Source: JBBSQE01 sp038258095
GTDB lineage: Bacteria; Actinomycetota; Thermoleophilia; Solirubrobacterales; 70-9
DNA length: 10,434 bases
Assembly (NCBI GenBank): GCA_038258095.1
Contig: JBBSQE010000111.1
Coordinates: forward strand, 1 to 10,434
Reading direction: 5' to 3'
Part shown: piece by piece, positions 1 through 5,707 of the stretch
How the letters are laid out: the number at the start of each line of letters is the position of its first letter
Position numbering within the stretch: position 1 is the stretch's first letter
The notes under the pieces: generated by a model
Told to the model about the DNA's origin: nothing
Seen by the model: only the letters and a program-made list of their open reading frames with translations
Databases searched by the model: none
Position numbers and translations under genes: made by a program

Positions 1-194
1 ACCACGAGCTCGGCGTCGACGGGCAGCTCGCGGACGACCTCGGCCTGACCGGCGCGTGTGGCGCTGGCCAGCATTCCCGCGTCGAGCTCGCGCCGGAACG
101 CCTCGATCGCCGCCTGCTCGGCCCCGGCGTCGCCCGCGGTCCACTCGGCCAGCGTGGTGTGGCCGGTGCGGTCGAGCCTGATCAGTCGCGACAT
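1..194 (-). CDS. Hypothetical protein, 5' part only (runs off the left edge)
   Basis: An open frame on the minus strand begins with ATG (complement of 192-194) and stays open for 64 codons to the window edge. The peptide starts MSRLIRLDRTGHTTLAEW and continues as a charged, soluble-looking sequence with an Ala/Glu-rich helical stretch (GAEQAAIEAFRRELDAG) and no signal peptide or membrane segment. The start is well supported by a near-perfect Shine-Dalgarno five bases upstream. I do not recognise a family; the N-terminal part resembles small uncharacterised actinobacterial proteins, and I would not assign a function. It is transcribed divergently from leuS, with 100 bases between the two starts. 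The C-terminus is outside the window, so its length is unknown. Confidence 0.75.
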   Translation of the reverse strand, partial: MSRLIRLDRTGHTTLAEWTAGDAGAEQAAIEAFRRELDAGMLASATRAGQAEVVRELPVDAELV

Positions 195-199
195 GGAAT

Positions 200-208
200 C
201 CTCCTCCT
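200..208 (-). promoter_or_regulatory. Shine-Dalgarno site of the minus-strand hypothetical gene
   Basis: Read on the minus strand this is AGGAGGAGG, ending five bases before the ATG at 194. It is the strongest ribosome binding site in the window. It fixes the start of this gene and contrasts with leuS and the cupin, whose starts have no such site. Confidence 0.8.
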
Positions 209-223
209 GGGTTGGCTGTGTAG

Positions 224-229
224 AGACTA
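224..229 (-). promoter_or_regulatory. Possible -10 element for the minus-strand hypothetical gene
   Basis: The minus strand reads TAGTCT here, matching the TANNNT pattern of an actinobacterial -10. Transcription would begin near 217, giving a leader of about 22 nt that contains the Shine-Dalgarno. The hexamer lies in a small inverted repeat (GTAG-AGA-CTAC, 220-230). I see no convincing -35, so this is a weak call. Confidence 0.3.
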
Positions 230-281
230 CGAAGGAGGGCCGGCCGCGGATGCGGTCACGTCGCCCCGCTCCACCCGTCCG

Positions 282-287
282 TAAGAT
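282..287 (+). promoter_or_regulatory. -10 element of a leaderless leuS promoter
   Basis: TAAGAT fits the TANNNT -10 consensus and is followed by exactly seven bases before the GTG at 295. In Actinobacteria this spacing puts the transcription start on the first base of the start codon, giving a leaderless mRNA. Consistent with this, there is no Shine-Dalgarno before 295. A purine-rich AAGGAGGG at 232-239 sits ten bases upstream of an in-frame ATG at 250, so a longer start with a leader cannot be excluded. No good -35 is visible. Confidence 0.55.
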
Positions 288-294
288 CGCCGCC

Positions 295-2793
295 GTGGAC
301 CGATACGACCCGAGAGAGGTGGAGGCGCGCTGGCAGGCCGTGTGGGCCGAGGAGCGGACCTGGGAGGTGCCCAACCCCGGCGAGGAGGGCTTCGACCCCG
401 CGAAGCCCAAGGCCTACGTGCTCGAGATGCTCCCCTATCCCTCCGGCGAGCCCCACATCGGCCACCTCAAGGTCTACTCCGTGGGCGACGCCATCGCCCA
501 CTACCGCCGCCGCAATGGCGCGCACGTCATCCACCCGATGGGATACGACGCCTTCGGCCTCCCGGCGGAGAACCACGCGATCAAGACCGGCGAGCACCCC
601 CGGACCGCAACCGAAGCCTCGATCGAGTCATTTCGCAAGCAGTTCCGCGAGTGGGGGATCTCGATCGACTGGTCGCGCGAGGTCTCGACCCACACGCCCG
701 AGTACTACCGCTGGACGCAGTGGATCTTCCTCCAGCTCTTCGAGAAGGGCCTCGCCTACCGCTCCGAGGCCCCGGTGCATTGGTGCCCCGAGGACGCGAC
801 CGTCCTCGCCAACGAGCAGGTGATCGACGGTCGCTGTGAGCGCTGCGGAACTCCGGTCATCGTCCGCAATCTCGAGCAGTGGTTCTTCCGCATCACGGAC
901 TACGCCGACCGCCTGCTGGCCGACTTCGACCTTCTCGAGTCCTGGCCCGAGCACGTGATCACGATGCAGCGGAACTGGATCGGCCGCTCCGAGGGCGCCG
1001 AGGTCGTCTTCCGCTGTGAGGAGCTCGACCTCGACTTCCCGGTTTTCACCACGCGGCCCGACACTCTCTTCGGCGCCACGTTCTTCGTCCTCGCCCCGGA
1101 GCACCAGCAGCTGAGCAAGCTCGTGGAGGGGACCGATGCCGAGGAGGCGGTCCGCGACTACGTCAACGAGACGGCGCGCGAGGCCGCCGAGGAGCGCGGG
1201 TCCGACGAACGGCCGAAGACCGGTGTCCCACTCGGGCGCACGGTCACCAACCCCGTCAACGGTGAGCAGATCCCGATGTTCGTCGCCGACTACGTGCTGA
1301 TGGACTACGGCACCGGGGCGCTGATGGCGGTCCCCGCGCACGACCAGCGCGACCACGACTTCGCGACGGCATTCGACCTGCCGATTCGCACCGTCGTCGA
1401 GCCGGCTGACGGCAGCGAGGTCCCCGAGGGCGAGGCATATACCGAGCACTCCGAGGACCAGGGTCTCGTCAACTCCGGCGAGTTCGATGGGACGCCGGCA
1501 TCGGAGGCGATCACCGTGGTGACGGAGTGGCTCGAGGCTGAGGGCCGCGGCGAGGCAGCGGTCAACTACCGCTTGCGCGACTGGCTCGTCTCCCGCCAGC
1601 GCTACTGGGGCGCGCCGATCCCGATCATCAACTGCGAGGACTGCGGGATGGTCCCGGTGCCCGACGACCAGCTCCCGGTGAAGCTGCCCGAGGTCGAGGA
1701 TTACGCACCGAAGGGCAAGAGCCCGCTCGCCGCAGCCGAGGACTGGGTCAAAACCGAGTGCCCGAAGTGCGGCGGCTCCGGCCGGCGTGAGACGGACACG
1801 ATGGACACCTTCGTCGACTCCTCCTGGTACTTCATCCGCTACCTCGACCCGCAGAACACCGAGGCCGCCTGGAGCCGCGAGGCAGCCGACAACTGGATGC
1901 CGGTCGACCAGTACATCGGCGGCGTCGAGCACGCGATCCTCCACCTGATGTACGCGCGGTTCTTCGTCAAGGCGCTCGCTGACATGGGGCACCTCGGCGT
2001 GCAGGAGCCCTTCGCCAACCTGTTCACGCAGGGGATGATCACCCGCGACGGGGCGAAGATGTCCAAGTCGCGCGGGAACGTCGTCCCGCCGGCCGACTAC
2101 GTCGAGCGCTACGGCGCCGACACCCTGCGCACCTACATCTGCTTCATCGGCCCGCCCGACCGCGATGCCGATTGGCGTGACGAGGGCGTCGATGGCGTGC
2201 AGCGCTTCCTCTCGCGGCTGTGGCGCCTCGGGCGCGAGGTGGCGGAGCGGACCGAGTTCGGCGAGCCGGGCGGCGCGACGCCGGAGAGCGGCGACGCGCG
2301 GGTCCTCGTCGCCAAAGCCCACTGGGCGATCGGCAAGGTCACCCGGGACTTCGAGCGAGGCTTCCAGTTCAACACGGCGATCTCGGCCGTGATGGAGCTC
2401 GTCAACGAGGCCTACCGGCTCAAGGACGGGCTCTACGGGGAGGGCGCCGGCGACGCCGCGCTGAGGTTCGCCACGGCAACGGCGGCCTCCCTGATCTGGC
2501 CCTTCGCGCCACACCTCGGCGCCGAGGTCTACGAGATGCTGACCGGCGACCGCGTTTGGGAGACGGAGTGGCCCGAGGCCGATGAGGGCCTCCTGGCGAC
2601 GGACACCGTCACCTATGTGGTCCAGGTGAACGGCAAGCTCCGCGCCCGCCTGGAGACCGAGGCTGACGCCGGCGAGGAAGATGTCCTGGAGCTTGCGCGC
2701 GGCGACGAGGGAGTCCAGCGCCACCTCGACGGCAAGGAGGTCGTCAAGGAGGTCTTTGTGCCGGGCAAGCTCGTCAACATCGTCGTCAGGTAG
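295..2793 (+). CDS. leuS: Leucyl-tRNA synthetase (LeuRS), class I
   Basis: The enzyme charges tRNA-Leu with leucine in the cytoplasm. From the GTG at 295 it is 832 residues, within the usual bacterial LeuRS size. Visible landmarks, in order: the class I HIGH motif (H54-H57) after the PYPSGEPHIGH context; a cysteine cluster (C164, C181, C184); the CP1 editing domain with TTRPDT (252-257) and AHDQRD (348-353), whose Asp350 corresponds to the conserved editing aspartate; two CXXC pairs (447/450, 489/492) that look like a zinc ribbon; the DTFVDSSWYF block; KMSKS (588-592); an alpha-helical anticodon-binding domain; and a C-terminal tail ending VNIVVR. Start choice: GTG 295 gives the typical DRYDPREVEARWQ beginning and follows a leaderless-type -10. 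An in-frame ATG at 250 is the alternative, and the frame is open further upstream to 58, but that part overlaps the divergent gene antisense and has no LeuRS-like sequence. The gene is intact with all catalytic and editing motifs. Confidence 0.97.
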   Translation: MDRYDPREVEARWQAVWAEERTWEVPNPGEEGFDPAKPKAYVLEMLPYPSGEPHIGHLKVYSVGDAIAHYRRRNGAHVIHPMGYDAFGLPAENHAIKTGEHPRTATEASIESFRKQFREWGISIDWSREVSTHTPEYYRWTQWIFLQLFEKGLAYRSEAPVHWCPEDATVLANEQVIDGRCERCGTPVIVRNLEQWFFRITDYADRLLADFDLLESWPEHVITMQRNWIGRSEGAEVVFRCEELDLDFPVFTTRPDTLFGATFFVLAPEHQQLSKLVEGTDAEEAVRDYVNETAREAAEERGSDERPKTGVPLGRTVTNPVNGEQIPMFVADYVLMDYGTGALMAVPAHDQRDHDFATAFDLPIRTVVEPADGSEVPEGEAYTEHSEDQGLVNSGEFDGTPASEAITVVTEWLEAEGRGEAAVNYRLRDWLVSRQRYWGAPIPIINCEDCGMVPVPDDQLPVKLPEVEDYAPKGKSPLAAAEDWVKTECPKCGGSGRRETDTMDTFVDSSWYFIRYLDPQNTEAAWSREAADNWMPVDQYIGGVEHAILHLMYARFFVKALADMGHLGVQEPFANLFTQGMITRDGAKMSKSRGNVVPPADYVERYGADTLRTYICFIGPPDRDADWRDEGVDGVQRFLSRLWRLGREVAERTEFGEPGGATPESGDARVLVAKAHWAIGKVTRDFERGFQFNTAISAVMELVNEAYRLKDGLYGEGAGDAALRFATATAASLIWPFAPHLGAEVYEMLTGDRVWETEWPEADEGLLATDTVTYVVQVNGKLRARLETEADAGEEDVLELARGDEGVQRHLDGKEVVKEVFVPGKLVNIVVR

Positions 2794-2823
2794 GGCTGAG
2801 GGCCCCGAATAGAGCGAACGGCC

Positions 2824-2850
2824 ACACACCGGCGGGCGGTCGGCGTGTGT
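2824..2850 (+). terminator. Weak hairpin after leuS, possible terminator
   Basis: ACACACCG (2824-2831) can pair with CGG-cg-TGTGT (2841-2850) around a GC-rich loop, with a two-base bulge, about 30 bases after the leuS stop. There is no T-run after it, so it is at best an actinobacterial terminator without a U-tract. It also lies where the upstream part of the cupin promoter would be, so it could equally be an operator-like palindrome. Confidence 0.25.
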
Positions 2851-2856
2851 CTCTTG

Positions 2857-2862
2857 TATAAG
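2857..2862 (+). promoter_or_regulatory. -10 element of a leaderless cupin promoter
   Basis: TATAAG is followed by seven bases and then the GTG start at 2870, the same geometry as at leuS. It stands out as an AT-rich island in GC-rich DNA. No Shine-Dalgarno precedes the GTG. No clear -35 is visible. Confidence 0.55.
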
Positions 2863-2869
2863 TCGCGTT

Positions 2870-3271
2870 GTGTTGGTCAGGCGCCTCGGCGAGGCCCCCG
2901 TAGAAGAGTTTCACCGCCTCCGCTCGCATGTCCTGATGGACGCCGGCGAGCTTGGCTCGCGCAACCTGTCGGTCACCTGGCTCGAGGTGCCCCCGGGCGC
3001 GGAGCAGAATCTGCGCTCCGACGAGGAGGCCGAGCAGGTCTATGTCGTCGTCCAGGGCGGGGGCAGGATGTCCGTCGCGGGCGATGCACAGGACCTCGGC
3101 GTCGGTGACCTGATCCTCGTCCCCCCGGCAACCGACCACGAGATCTCGAACGCCGGGGACGGCCCGTTCGCCCTCCTGTCGGTCCAGTCCCCGCCCGTTG
3201 CGGTCGCTGAGCTCTACGGCGGTCAGATGGCCGACGTCGGCGGTTATGACGACGATGATGAGGATTACTGA
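2870..3271 (+). CDS. Small cupin-domain protein with altered metal-binding motif
   Basis: This 133-residue soluble protein is a single-domain cupin (Cupin_2-like beta-barrel). Motif 1 is recognisable at 41-64 (PPGAEQ ... AEQVYVVVQGGG) and motif 2 at 79-94 (GDLILVPPATDHEISN). In a typical metal-binding cupin motif 1 carries H-x-H plus a glutamate. Here the two histidine positions read Arg49 and Asp51, while Glu55 is kept; in motif 2 His90 and Asn94 are kept. Metal binding may therefore be altered or lost. The C-terminus is an acidic tail (DDDDEDY, 127-133). The GTG start is supported by the -10 seven bases upstream and by the cupin fold beginning soon after. acyP follows 18 bases after the stop, so the two are probably co-transcribed. 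The substrate is unknown; cupins range from sugar isomerases and dioxygenases to ligand sensors, and nothing here selects among them. Confidence 0.85.
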   Translation: MLVRRLGEAPVEEFHRLRSHVLMDAGELGSRNLSVTWLEVPPGAEQNLRSDEEAEQVYVVVQGGGRMSVAGDAQDLGVGDLILVPPATDHEISNAGDGPFALLSVQSPPVAVAELYGGQMADVGGYDDDDEDY

Positions 3272-3276
3272 GCGCC

Positions 3277-3280
3277 GGAG
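3277..3280 (+). promoter_or_regulatory. Ribosome binding site of acyP
   Basis: GGAG lies nine bases before the GTG at 3290, within the gap between the cupin stop and acyP. It supports translation of acyP as an internal gene of a cupin-acyP transcript. Confidence 0.5.
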
Positions 3281-3289
3281 CCTTCGCGC

Positions 3290-3553
3290 GTGAGGCGCCG
3301 GGTGGTCATCATCGGCCAGGTCCAGGGGGTCTTCTTTCGCGAGGCGACGCGGCGGCGAGCCGATTCGCTCGGGGTTTCGGGCTGGGTGAGGAACCGAGAT
3401 GACGGCACGGTCGAGGCGGTCCTCGAGGGCGGGGAGGACGACGTCGAGCGCATGGTTGCCTTCTGCCGTCAGGGCCCGGGCGATGCGGCGGTCGAGGGTG
3501 TCGAGGTCGCGACGGAGGATGAGGAGGGGCTGAGCGGGTTCAGCGTTCGCTGA
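3290..3553 (+). CDS. acyP: Acylphosphatase
   Basis: The enzyme hydrolyses acyl phosphates such as acetyl phosphate to the carboxylate and phosphate in the cytoplasm. The product is 87 residues, a normal length for this one-domain alpha/beta family. The signature is nearly ideal: GQVQGVFFR at 9-17 provides the phosphate-binding loop and catalytic Arg17, and GWVRN at 31-35 provides catalytic Asn35, followed by DGTVEAVLEG. The family's usual ending is a hydrophobic/basic strand, and here it ends in SGFSVR. It starts with GTG, with GGAG nine bases upstream, 18 bases after the cupin. No membrane segments. Acylphosphatases are often near unrelated housekeeping genes, so the partnership with the cupin says little about a pathway. 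Confidence 0.95.
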   Translation: MRRRVVIIGQVQGVFFREATRRRADSLGVSGWVRNRDDGTVEAVLEGGEDDVERMVAFCRQGPGDAAVEGVEVATEDEEGLSGFSVR

Positions 3554-3583
3554 GTCCGAGATCAGACGGAGTTCCGCAACCTC

Positions 3584-3599
3584 CGAACGCATGTGCGTT
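3584..3599. promoter_or_regulatory. Operator-like palindrome, one mismatch from the core of an actinobacterial SOS box
   Basis: AACGCA-TG-TGCGTT (3586-3599) is a perfect 6-bp inverted repeat. The overlapping sequence CGAAC-GCAT-GTGCG (3584-3597) differs at one position from the core CGAAC-N4-GTTCG of the LexA site known in Actinobacteria, and its spacer follows the purine/pyrimidine alternation of that consensus; the outer flanking bases do not match. The palindrome abuts the TATAAG at 3600, so a bound protein would block that promoter. LexA as the binder is inference only. Confidence 0.35.
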
Positions 3600-3605
3600 T
3601 ATAAG
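3600..3605 (+). promoter_or_regulatory. Possible -10 element upstream of a 48-codon ORF
   Basis: TATAAG, identical to the hexamer before the cupin gene, is followed by seven bases and then an ATG at 3613. The seven bases include AGGAG, so the site offers either a leaderless start or a very close ribosome binding site. The transcript might instead be the leader of the delta-60 gene further downstream. Confidence 0.4.
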
Positions 3606-3612
3606 AGGAGCG

Positions 3613-3759
3613 ATGCTCAGGCGCAGGCCAAAAACGTCTCGTCCCAGCAACCATCCTGCTATTCCTGCGTGCGGGCATGCTGGCAGCGGCGACTCGGTCC
3701 CAGTCACGTCTACGGCGTTTACCAGCGCGACCACTCCTTCAGCGGTGGCCGAGCGATAG
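3613..3759 (+). CDS. Putative 48-residue ORF, may not be a real gene
   Basis: ATG at 3613 opens a frame of 48 codons ending in TAG at 3757-3759. The peptide begins MLRRRPKTSRPSNHP and is rich in Ser, Thr, Pro and Ala with a basic N-terminus. It has no hydrophobic core and no recognisable motif. The only support is the upstream TATAAG at the same seven-base distance as for leuS and the cupin, and a GAGGAG just before the ATG. Codon choice does not show the strong G/C third-position preference of the flanking core genes. A non-coding leader is at least as likely. Confidence 0.2.
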   Translation: MLRRRPKTSRPSNHPAIPACGHAGSGDSVPVTSTAFTSATTPSAVAER

Positions 3760-3948
3760 GACCGCCAGTCGCTTGCCCGCGACCGTCACGGCCGAGTCAT
3801 CTAGGCGGTCGGCTCGCATTCAATTAGGATCATTCGCGAGCTCACTCTTCTCGGGATGCGCGGCGCGGGTTGGTCTACGGGCGAAGTCACGGATGGCGAT
3901 GACGCCCCTTGACAGCTACTTTCGTTCACCTCCCGTGTTCGATCCGAC

Positions 3949-5268
3949 ATGAGGACCAGAGGTGGTCAGGCGAGTGGAGCAACGTATTCTCCTAGGTGCG
4001 TTCTTCCTCGTCGTTGGCACGGAGTATCCGCTGCCGGGGTGGTTCTAGTTGCGATGGTGCTGCAGGTCGGGCAGGGTCAAGCTGCCACGTTCTTTAACCG
4101 GGTTGGGCCCTCTGTCGCTGTCACCGACAACGGGAGGGTCGTCTATACGAACACCGCGACCGTGTTTCGCTTGCTCCCAGATGGAAAGCCTGACCGGAGC
4201 TTTGGACACCGCGGGAGGGTGCGGCTGCCGGGTCCGAACCTCCAGATAGCGGACATCCAGCCGCTGGCGCGCCGCAAGCTCCTCGTCGTCGCCACGATCG
4301 CTGGATGTGGCGGCTGCGGACGCACGGTGCGGGCCATGCGGCTACAGGGAAATGGCCGGCGCGACCCCTCCTTCGGCGGAGGGGACGGATTCGTGGCCTT
4401 CCTTCGGTCGGGCTACAGCAGCCCACCCATTCCGGGCGCGATCCACGTGCTCGGCAATGGCGGCGTCCTTCTGCCGATCACGATCTCCCACTGCTCGACG
4501 ACCATGGCCTGTATCCCGCCCGAGGGTGTTCTGGTGCGGCTGACGCCTTCCGGGCGCCTGAACCGGTCCTTCGGCGGCGGGGATGGACTGACCTCGACGC
4601 CTGGTGAGTTCGATGCCGCGGACGTCGGTCCGGACGGGTCAATCGTCGCCGGCGGCACATTCTTCATAACTCCGCTGCAGACGACGGTCGCGCGTTTCTC
4701 GAGGACCGGTCAACTCGACTCCGCGTTCGGCAAAGGGGGGAGCATCGAGACGACCGTCCCGCTCAACGATCTCTCTGTCGGCTCCGATGGGACGATCACG
4801 ATCGCGGGGAGCATCGGGCAGGTCGCAGGGGCGGCGAAGTACACGCCCGATGGATCGCCGGTCATGGCTTTCGGGAACGGCGGAGTCTTCGAAAAATCCT
4901 ACCCGCCCTCAGATCAGGTCGGCTCGGCTGCGATCACGCGAGCTTCAGACCTCTTCGTGGCGACCGCCATCGGGTTGGGCTGCCTGTCTTCCAACGATCA
5001 GGCGCAGTGCGCGCAGGGCTTCGAACTGATTCACGTCACACGGTCGGGCGCCCTCGACCCCAGGCTGGGAAAGGGGGGCTCGCTCTTCCGCGCGGCGCCA
5101 CCTGACGTGGTTATGGCGGTAACCCCTAGGTACGTATTCGCTCTGTCTCTGATCAGCGGCGCGGGAAGGGAGACCTTCGCTCCAGCTCGAATGAGCCGCT
5201 TCAGCCGCAACGGCCGCCTGTCCAGGGCTTTCGGACAAGGCGGGTCCGTGATCCTCCCGAGTCGGTAA
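3949..5268 (+). CDS. Secreted delta-60 repeat protein (predicted seven-bladed beta-propeller)
   Basis: The 439-residue product has an N-terminal export signal: a long polar N-region, RR at 21-22, a hydrophobic core at about 29-40, and an AxA-like cleavage site near GQA/A (45/46). The rest consists of seven copies of the delta-60 repeat (DUF5122 type), each reading roughly R-hydrophobic-x-x-x-G-x-x-(D/N)-x-x-F-G-x-G-G, at about residues 73-91, 130-148, 196-213, 248-265, 296-312, 361-378 and 416-433. Seven such blades would close one propeller. Six cysteines remain after signal removal, in three close pairs (120/123, 182/188, 345/354), consistent with disulfides outside the cell. No cell-wall anchor or C-terminal membrane segment is visible. 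Its substrate or ligand is unknown. GC is lower than in the core genes (57% and 63% in two 60-base counts). The start has no obvious ribosome binding site; ATG 3949 is chosen because it is the only one giving a complete signal peptide. Confidence 0.85.
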   Translation: MRTRGGQASGATYSPRCVLPRRWHGVSAAGVVLVAMVLQVGQGQAATFFNRVGPSVAVTDNGRVVYTNTATVFRLLPDGKPDRSFGHRGRVRLPGPNLQIADIQPLARRKLLVVATIAGCGGCGRTVRAMRLQGNGRRDPSFGGGDGFVAFLRSGYSSPPIPGAIHVLGNGGVLLPITISHCSTTMACIPPEGVLVRLTPSGRLNRSFGGGDGLTSTPGEFDAADVGPDGSIVAGGTFFITPLQTTVARFSRTGQLDSAFGKGGSIETTVPLNDLSVGSDGTITIAGSIGQVAGAAKYTPDGSPVMAFGNGGVFEKSYPPSDQVGSAAITRASDLFVATAIGLGCLSSNDQAQCAQGFELIHVTRSGALDPRLGKGGSLFRAAPPDVVMAVTPRYVFALSLISGAGRETFAPARMSRFSRNGRLSRAFGQGGSVILPSR

Positions 5269-5272
5269 CTCT

Positions 5273-5294
5273 GACGGCTTGCCGGATCACCGTC
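5273..5294 (+). terminator. Weak hairpin just after the delta-60 gene
   Basis: GACGG (5273-5277) pairs with CCGTC (5290-5294) across a 12-base loop, starting five bases after the delta-60 stop. The position suits a terminator, but the stem is short and there is no T-run, so confidence is low. Confidence 0.2.
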
Positions 5295-5477
5295 TCCGCG
5301 GCGCTCGACACTTCAGGACGCGGGGTGGGCGCCCTGACGCTTCGCGGCCGGTCTGACGGGCACCTCAGCCAATCCTTGGGGACGGCGGTAGGACCGTCAT
5401 CGAAGTCGACCCAAAAGATGCATCTGCGAACTCGACCGGGCGCCCTCGCGCGCATCGTGGCCGCATCTTTCTCACCT

Positions 5478-5503
5478 GCTGGGTCCTAGCCGGCGGACCC
5501 AGC
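5478..5503. repeat. Perfect 9-bp inverted repeat (hairpin)
   Basis: GCTGGGTCC (5478-5486) is the exact reverse complement of GGACCCAGC (5495-5503), separated by eight bases (TAGCCGGC) that themselves contain the palindrome GCCGGC. This is the strongest stem-loop I found in the window. Neither strand carries a T-run after the stem, so it is not a classic intrinsic terminator. It could be a U-tract-less terminator, an attenuator in a long comEA leader, or a protein-binding palindrome. Confidence 0.7.
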
Positions 5504-5660
5504 TGCCGCCACACGCGGCGACGTCCCGCTCGCCCCAGCAGCCGCCTCGATCGTAGTCTTGCGAACAGCGGGATCGCCCGGCCGCGTCGTGAACCGCTGA
5601 GGGGCCACGCCGGCTGCGCATACCGTGCGCTGAGTTTGTTTCGCCCCTATGCGTGAATCG

Positions 5661-5688
5661 TTGCGCCTGTGCGCCACACACATACGTA
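5661..5688 (+). promoter_or_regulatory. Possible comEA promoter
   Basis: TTGCGC (5661-5666) and TACGTA (5683-5688) are spaced 16 bases apart and would start transcription near 5695, about a dozen bases before the comEA GTG. Both hexamers match the consensus only in part. Confidence 0.3.
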
Positions 5689-5707
5689 TTGCCGGGACGC
5701 TCCGCGA

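Larger units (their letters stand above)
3554..3948. other. 395-base region without a confident gene, lower GC than neighbours
   Basis: Two 60-base hand counts here (3601-3660 and 3781-3840) give 57-58% GC, against about 72% inside comEC. Frames of 60-90 codons exist but give Cys/Ser/Pro-rich peptides with no recognisable family. What can be pointed to: a palindrome and TATAAG promoter-like element at 3584-3605 leading into a 48-codon ORF; a 6-bp inverted repeat GCTCGC/GCGAGC (3812-3817 and 3836-3841) around an AT-rich loop; and an isolated TTGACA (3909-3914) upstream of the next gene, without a matching -10 at normal distance. I see no tRNA, small-RNA family or transposase remnant. Confidence 0.6.
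5269..5707. other. 439-base non-coding region between the delta-60 gene and comEA
   Basis: No convincing gene: frames of 65-84 codons on the minus strand give Arg-rich sequences without a family resemblance. Structures that can be seen are two short inverted repeats GACGG...CCGTC (5273-5294 and 5381-5398), an 8-base direct repeat TCTGACGG (5270 and 5352), a perfect 9-bp hairpin at 5478-5503, and a possible comEA promoter near 5661-5688. No tRNA or other known RNA gene is apparent. Confidence 0.6.

Noticed and set aside
58..294. Upstream extension of the leuS frame to 58
   Set aside because: The extra 79 residues are Ser/Ala/Arg-rich, not LeuRS-like, and overlap antisense with the minus-strand gene that has a perfect Shine-Dalgarno. 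LeuRS normally begins close to the DRYDPREVE segment.
628..2829. Very long open frame (733 codons) on the minus strand across leuS
   Set aside because: It is antisense to an unmistakable LeuRS; GC-rich codon bias leaves this frame stop-free, and the translation is Arg/Ala/Val/Asp-rich without any family resemblance.
3936..3946. TGTTCGATCCG resembling a tRNA T-loop
   Set aside because: The flanking bases do not pair into a T-stem and no acceptor, D or anticodon arm could be found around it.
3591..3952. Plus-strand ORFs of 78 and 91 codons before the delta-60 gene
   Set aside because: Cys/Ser/Pro-rich random-looking peptides with no family, overlapping each other in different frames.
5201..5681. 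Two minus-strand ORFs (84 and 69 codons) between the delta-60 gene and comEA
   Set aside because: No ribosome binding site, no recognisable motif, and the first overlaps the end of the delta-60 gene; treated as non-coding.
5669..5707. Earlier GTG start for comEA
   Set aside because: It would add 13 residues (RHTHTYCRDAPR region) not typical for ComEA and would overlap the putative -10; GTG 5708 gives the usual short segment before the membrane anchor.
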